Positions 61,103-64,000 of a stretch of 64,000 nt of DNA are shown here, piece after piece. Source of the DNA: Theropithecus gelada (lineage: Eukaryota; Chordata; Mammalia; Primates; Cercopithecidae). A program made the translations under genes and the position numbers. Below the pieces are notes generated by a model, which searched no databases, was not told where the DNA came from, and worked only from the letters and a program-made list of their open reading frames with translations. Where the stretch lies: the NCBI RefSeq assembly GCF_003255815.1, contig NC_037683.1, positions 74,143,035-74,207,034 of the forward strand. The letters are read 5' to 3'. How positions within the stretch are numbered: the first letter of the stretch is position 1; each line of letters opens with the position of its first letter.

Positions 61103-61149
<47 letters not shown>
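60823..61149 (+). mobile_element. Alu (AluS-like) with a 42-nt A tail
   Basis: Full-length dimeric Alu from ggccaggcttggtggctcaa to gagcaagactcagttt, followed by an uninterrupted A run at 61108-61149. Flanks share a degraded ttaagtct / ttaggtct duplication. The tail length is unusual for an Alu with this many substitutions. Confidence 0.95.
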
Positions 61150-61151
<2 letters not shown>

Positions 61152-61387
61152 ACGTTAGGTCTTATTTATCTGTAAAGGATCAGTATGAACATAAAACTTT
61201 TTGAAGAGAAAGACTTGATCGACAGAGTTATGTATACAAACATCATGAACTACAATAGGTAAAATTATTGAAGAAATATGTACATAACAAGACCATGGAC
61301 AACAGTTTCAAAAATGGATTCAGAAAGGGGACTTAATATTGTAATTAAACAAACAGAACATGGCATTTAGACTCAGAAGACCTGTGT
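61150..61387. other. No gene recognised
   Basis: Short interval between the Alu and the next LTR. Confidence 0.4.
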
Positions 61388-61838
61388 AGTGGTTAATTTT
61401 ATGTATCAACTTAACTGGGCCATAGGATACCCAGATATCTAGACAAATAGAATTGTGGGTATGTCTGTCAGGGTTTTTCTGAATGAGATCAACTTTTGAA
61501 TCAGTAGACTCAATAAAGCAGATTGCTCTTTCTAATGGGCTTCAATCAATCAACTGAAGACCAAAAGAGAACAAAACGGTTTTGTCAGAGGAAATTCTCA
61601 CTGCCTGGCTGTTGGGCTGAGATACTGGTTTTTTTCTGGACTTTAGAACTTGGACTAAAACATTGGCTTTTCCTGGATCACAAGCCTGCTGGAACTTTCA
61701 TTATCAGCTCTCCTGGTTCTCAGGCCTTTGGATTCAGACGGGAACTAAATATTGGCTCTCCTGGATCTCCAGCTTGCCAATTGCAAATCCTGATACTTGT
61801 CAGTCTCTATAACCATGTGACTCAATTTTTTCTTTCGT
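61388..61838 (+). mobile_element. ERVL-type LTR, interrupted by the following L1
   Basis: Text such as taattttatgtatcaactta, gtgggtatgtctgtcagggt, actcaataaagcagattgct and ggctctcctggatctccagc follows the order of an ERVL-related LTR distantly similar to the one at 1916. Its 3' end (poly(A) region) is missing where the L1 T-tail begins. Confidence 0.6.
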
Positions 61839-61844
61839 TTGTTT

Positions 61845-64000
61845 TTTTAAGTTCCGGGACACATGTGCAGAACATGCAGGTTTTTCACAAAGGTATATGT
61901 GTGCCTTGGCAGTTTGCTGCACCTATTAACCCATCCTCTAAGTTCCCTTACCTATCCCTCCACCCGTTAACAGGGCCTGGTGTGTGATGTTCCCCTCCCT
62001 GTGCCCATATGTTCTCATTGTTCATATCCCACTTATGAGTAAGAACATTCAGTGTTTGATTTTCTGTTCCCGTGTTACTTTACTGAGGATGATGGATTGC
62101 AGCTTCATCCATGTCCCTGCAAAAAAACATGATCTCATGCCCTTTATGGCTGCGTAGTATTTCATGGTATATATGTACCACATTTTCTTTATCCAGTCTA
62201 TATCATTGATGGGCATTTGGATTGGTTCCATGTCTTCGCTATTGTAAATAGTGCTGCTGTAGACATATATGCATGTGTCTTTCTAAAGATTTATATTCCT
62301 TTCGGTATGTACCCAGTAATGGAATTGCTGGGTCAAATGGTATTTCTGGTTCTAGATCTTTGAGGAATCGCCACACTGTCTTTCACAATCATTGAACTAG
62401 TTTACATTCCCACCAATGGGGTAAAAGCATTCCTATTTCTCCACAGCCTCGCCACTATCTATTAGTTTCTTGACTTTTTAAAAATTGCCATTCTGACCGG
62501 CATGAGATGGTATCTTACTGTGGTTTATCTTTGCATTTTTCTAATAATCCACGATGTTGAGTTTTCACATGTTTTTGGCCACATAAATGTCTTCTTTGGA
62601 GAAGTGTCTGTCATATCCTTTGCCCACTTTTTGATGGGGTTGTTTTTCTCTTGTAAATTTAAGTTCCTTGTAGATTCTGAATATTAGACCTTTGTCAGAT
62701 GGGTAGATTGCAAAAGTTTTCTCATTCTGTAGGTTGTCTGTTCATTCTAATGATAGTATCTTTTGCTGTGCAGAAGTTCTTTAATTAGATTCCATTTATC
62801 AACTTTTGCTTTTGTTGCAATTGCTTTTGATGGTTTTGTCATGAAATCTTTTCCCATGCCTATGTCCCGAATTGTATTGTCTAGGTTTTCTTCTAGGGTT
62901 TTTATGGTTTGGGGTTTTACATTTAAGTCTTTAATCCATCTTGAGTTAATAATATTTGTATAAGGTATAAGGAAGGGGTCCAGTTTCACTTTTGTGCATG
63001 TGGCTAGCCAGTTTTCCCAGCACCATTTATTGAATAGGAGATCCTTTCCCTATTGCTCTTTTTTGTCAGGTTTGTCAAAGATCAGATGGTTGTAGATGAG
63101 TGGTGTCATTTCTGAGGTGTCTGTTCTGTTCCATTGGTCTACATGTTTGTTTTGGTACCAGTATAATGCTGCTTTGCTTGCTGTAGCCTTGTAGTATAGT
63201 TTGAAGTCAGGCAGCGTGATGCCTCCAGCTTTGTGTGTTTTTTGTTTGTTTCATTTTGTTTTGCTTAAGATTATCTTGGCTATACAGTGTCTTCTGTGAT
63301 TCCATATGAAATTTAAAGTAGTTTTTGCTAATTCTGTGAAGAATGTCAGTAGTAGTTTGATGCAAATAGCACTGAATCTTTACACTATTTTGGGCAATAT
63401 GGCCATTTTCACAACATTGATTCTTGCTATCCACGAGGATGGAATTTTTTTCCTTTTGTGTTCTCTCTTGTTTCCTTGAGCAGTGGTTTGTAGTCCTTCT
63501 TGAAGAGGTCCTTCACTTCCCTTGATAACTGTATTCCTATTTTATTCTCTTTGTAACAATTGTGAATGGGAGTTTATTCATGATTTGGCTCTCTGCTTGT
63601 CTATTGTTGGTGTAAAGGAATGCTTGTGATTTTTGCACATTGATTCTGTATCCTGAGACTTTGCTGAAGTTGCTTATCAGCTTAAGAAGTTTTAGGTATG
63701 AGATGTTGGGGTTTTCTCAATACAAAGTCATGTCATCTGCAAATAGAGACAATTTGACTTTCTCTCTTCCTATTTGAATATCTTTATTTCTTTCTCTTGC
63801 CTAATTGCCCTGGCCAGAACCTCCAACACTATGTTGAATAGGAGTGGTGAAAGAGGGCATCCTTGTCTTGTAGCAGTTTTCAAAGGGAATGCTTCTAGCT
63901 TTTGCCCATTGTGGGTTTGTCATAAATAGCTCTTGTTAGTTTGAGATATGTTCCATCAATACCTAGTTTACTGAGTTTTTAACATGGAGAGATGTTGAAT
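61845..64000 (-). mobile_element. L1 (older L1PA/L1PB), 3' part, runs off the window
   Basis: Starts with a T tail, then the 3' UTR (acacatgtgcagaacatgca), the cysteine-rich end and the reverse transcriptase of ORF2 on the minus strand, reaching the window edge still inside ORF2. Minus-strand frames at 62049-62231, 62747-62989 and 63207-63434 are ORF2 remnants broken by stops. Total length and 5' end are unknown. Confidence 0.93.

Noticed and set aside
61523..61987. 154-codon plus-strand open frame
   Set aside because: It crosses the border between an ERVL-type LTR and the antisense L1 3' UTR, so it cannot be an ancestral coding region.
1..64000. A novel multi-gene system, operon, CRISPR array or RNA gene cluster
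   Set aside because: The window is repeat-rich primate DNA. I saw no intact genes, no tRNA- or rRNA-like folds, no regular spacer arrays and no CpG island.

Overview
This window looks like ordinary nuclear DNA from a primate, most likely human. The evidence is dense Alu elements (including one with AluY features), primate-age LINE-1 copies, MIR and L2 fossils, hAT-Charlie fossils, MaLR/ERVL LTRs and a processed cyclophilin A (PPIA) pseudogene. All repeat-family names come from recall of consensus sequences, not from a database search, so class and orientation are firmer than subfamily names.

No intact protein-coding gene is supported. Every open frame is short (at most about 180 codons). The longer ones are L1 ORF2 debris, antisense shadows of repeats or chance frames. 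I saw no exon series, CpG island, tRNA, rRNA, CRISPR array or bacterial feature. The window is intergenic or intronic.

Layout: 1-3.6 kb holds ERV debris with an ERVL-type (MLT2-like) solo LTR carrying an Alu. 5.3-7.8 kb is a 5'-truncated L1 with an Alu inside. 7.8-17.2 kb is mostly old single-copy sequence with MIR, L2, a MaLR LTR and (TG)n tracts. 17.2-26.0 kb is the most structured part: a fragmented old L1 on the minus strand, from its 3' UTR to its 5' end, interrupted by a PPIA pseudogene, a younger 5'-inverted L1 (itself carrying an Alu) and an MST-type LTR. 26-38.5 kb has scattered MIR, L2 and hAT fossils and three or four LTRs. 38.5-41.5 kb is a 5'-truncated L1 with clear target-site duplications. 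41.5-45 kb contains an unidentified protein-like decayed segment and a tiny chimeric L1 insert. 45-61 kb is old sequence with long antisense L2 fossils, an AluY-like element, a THE1/MST LTR with 5-bp duplications, a three-copy 21-bp direct repeat, MIRs, hAT fossils and an Alu with a 42-nt A tail. 61.8-64 kb is the 3' part of another minus-strand L1 that runs off the end.

The parts do not form a functional pathway. What can be read is a history of insertions, with nesting order and target-site duplications giving relative ages. I found no previously undescribed biological system. The most informative structures are the nested 17-26 kb block, the L1 5' inversion at about 22.89 kb, and the undetermined protein-like segment at 42.3-43.1 kb.
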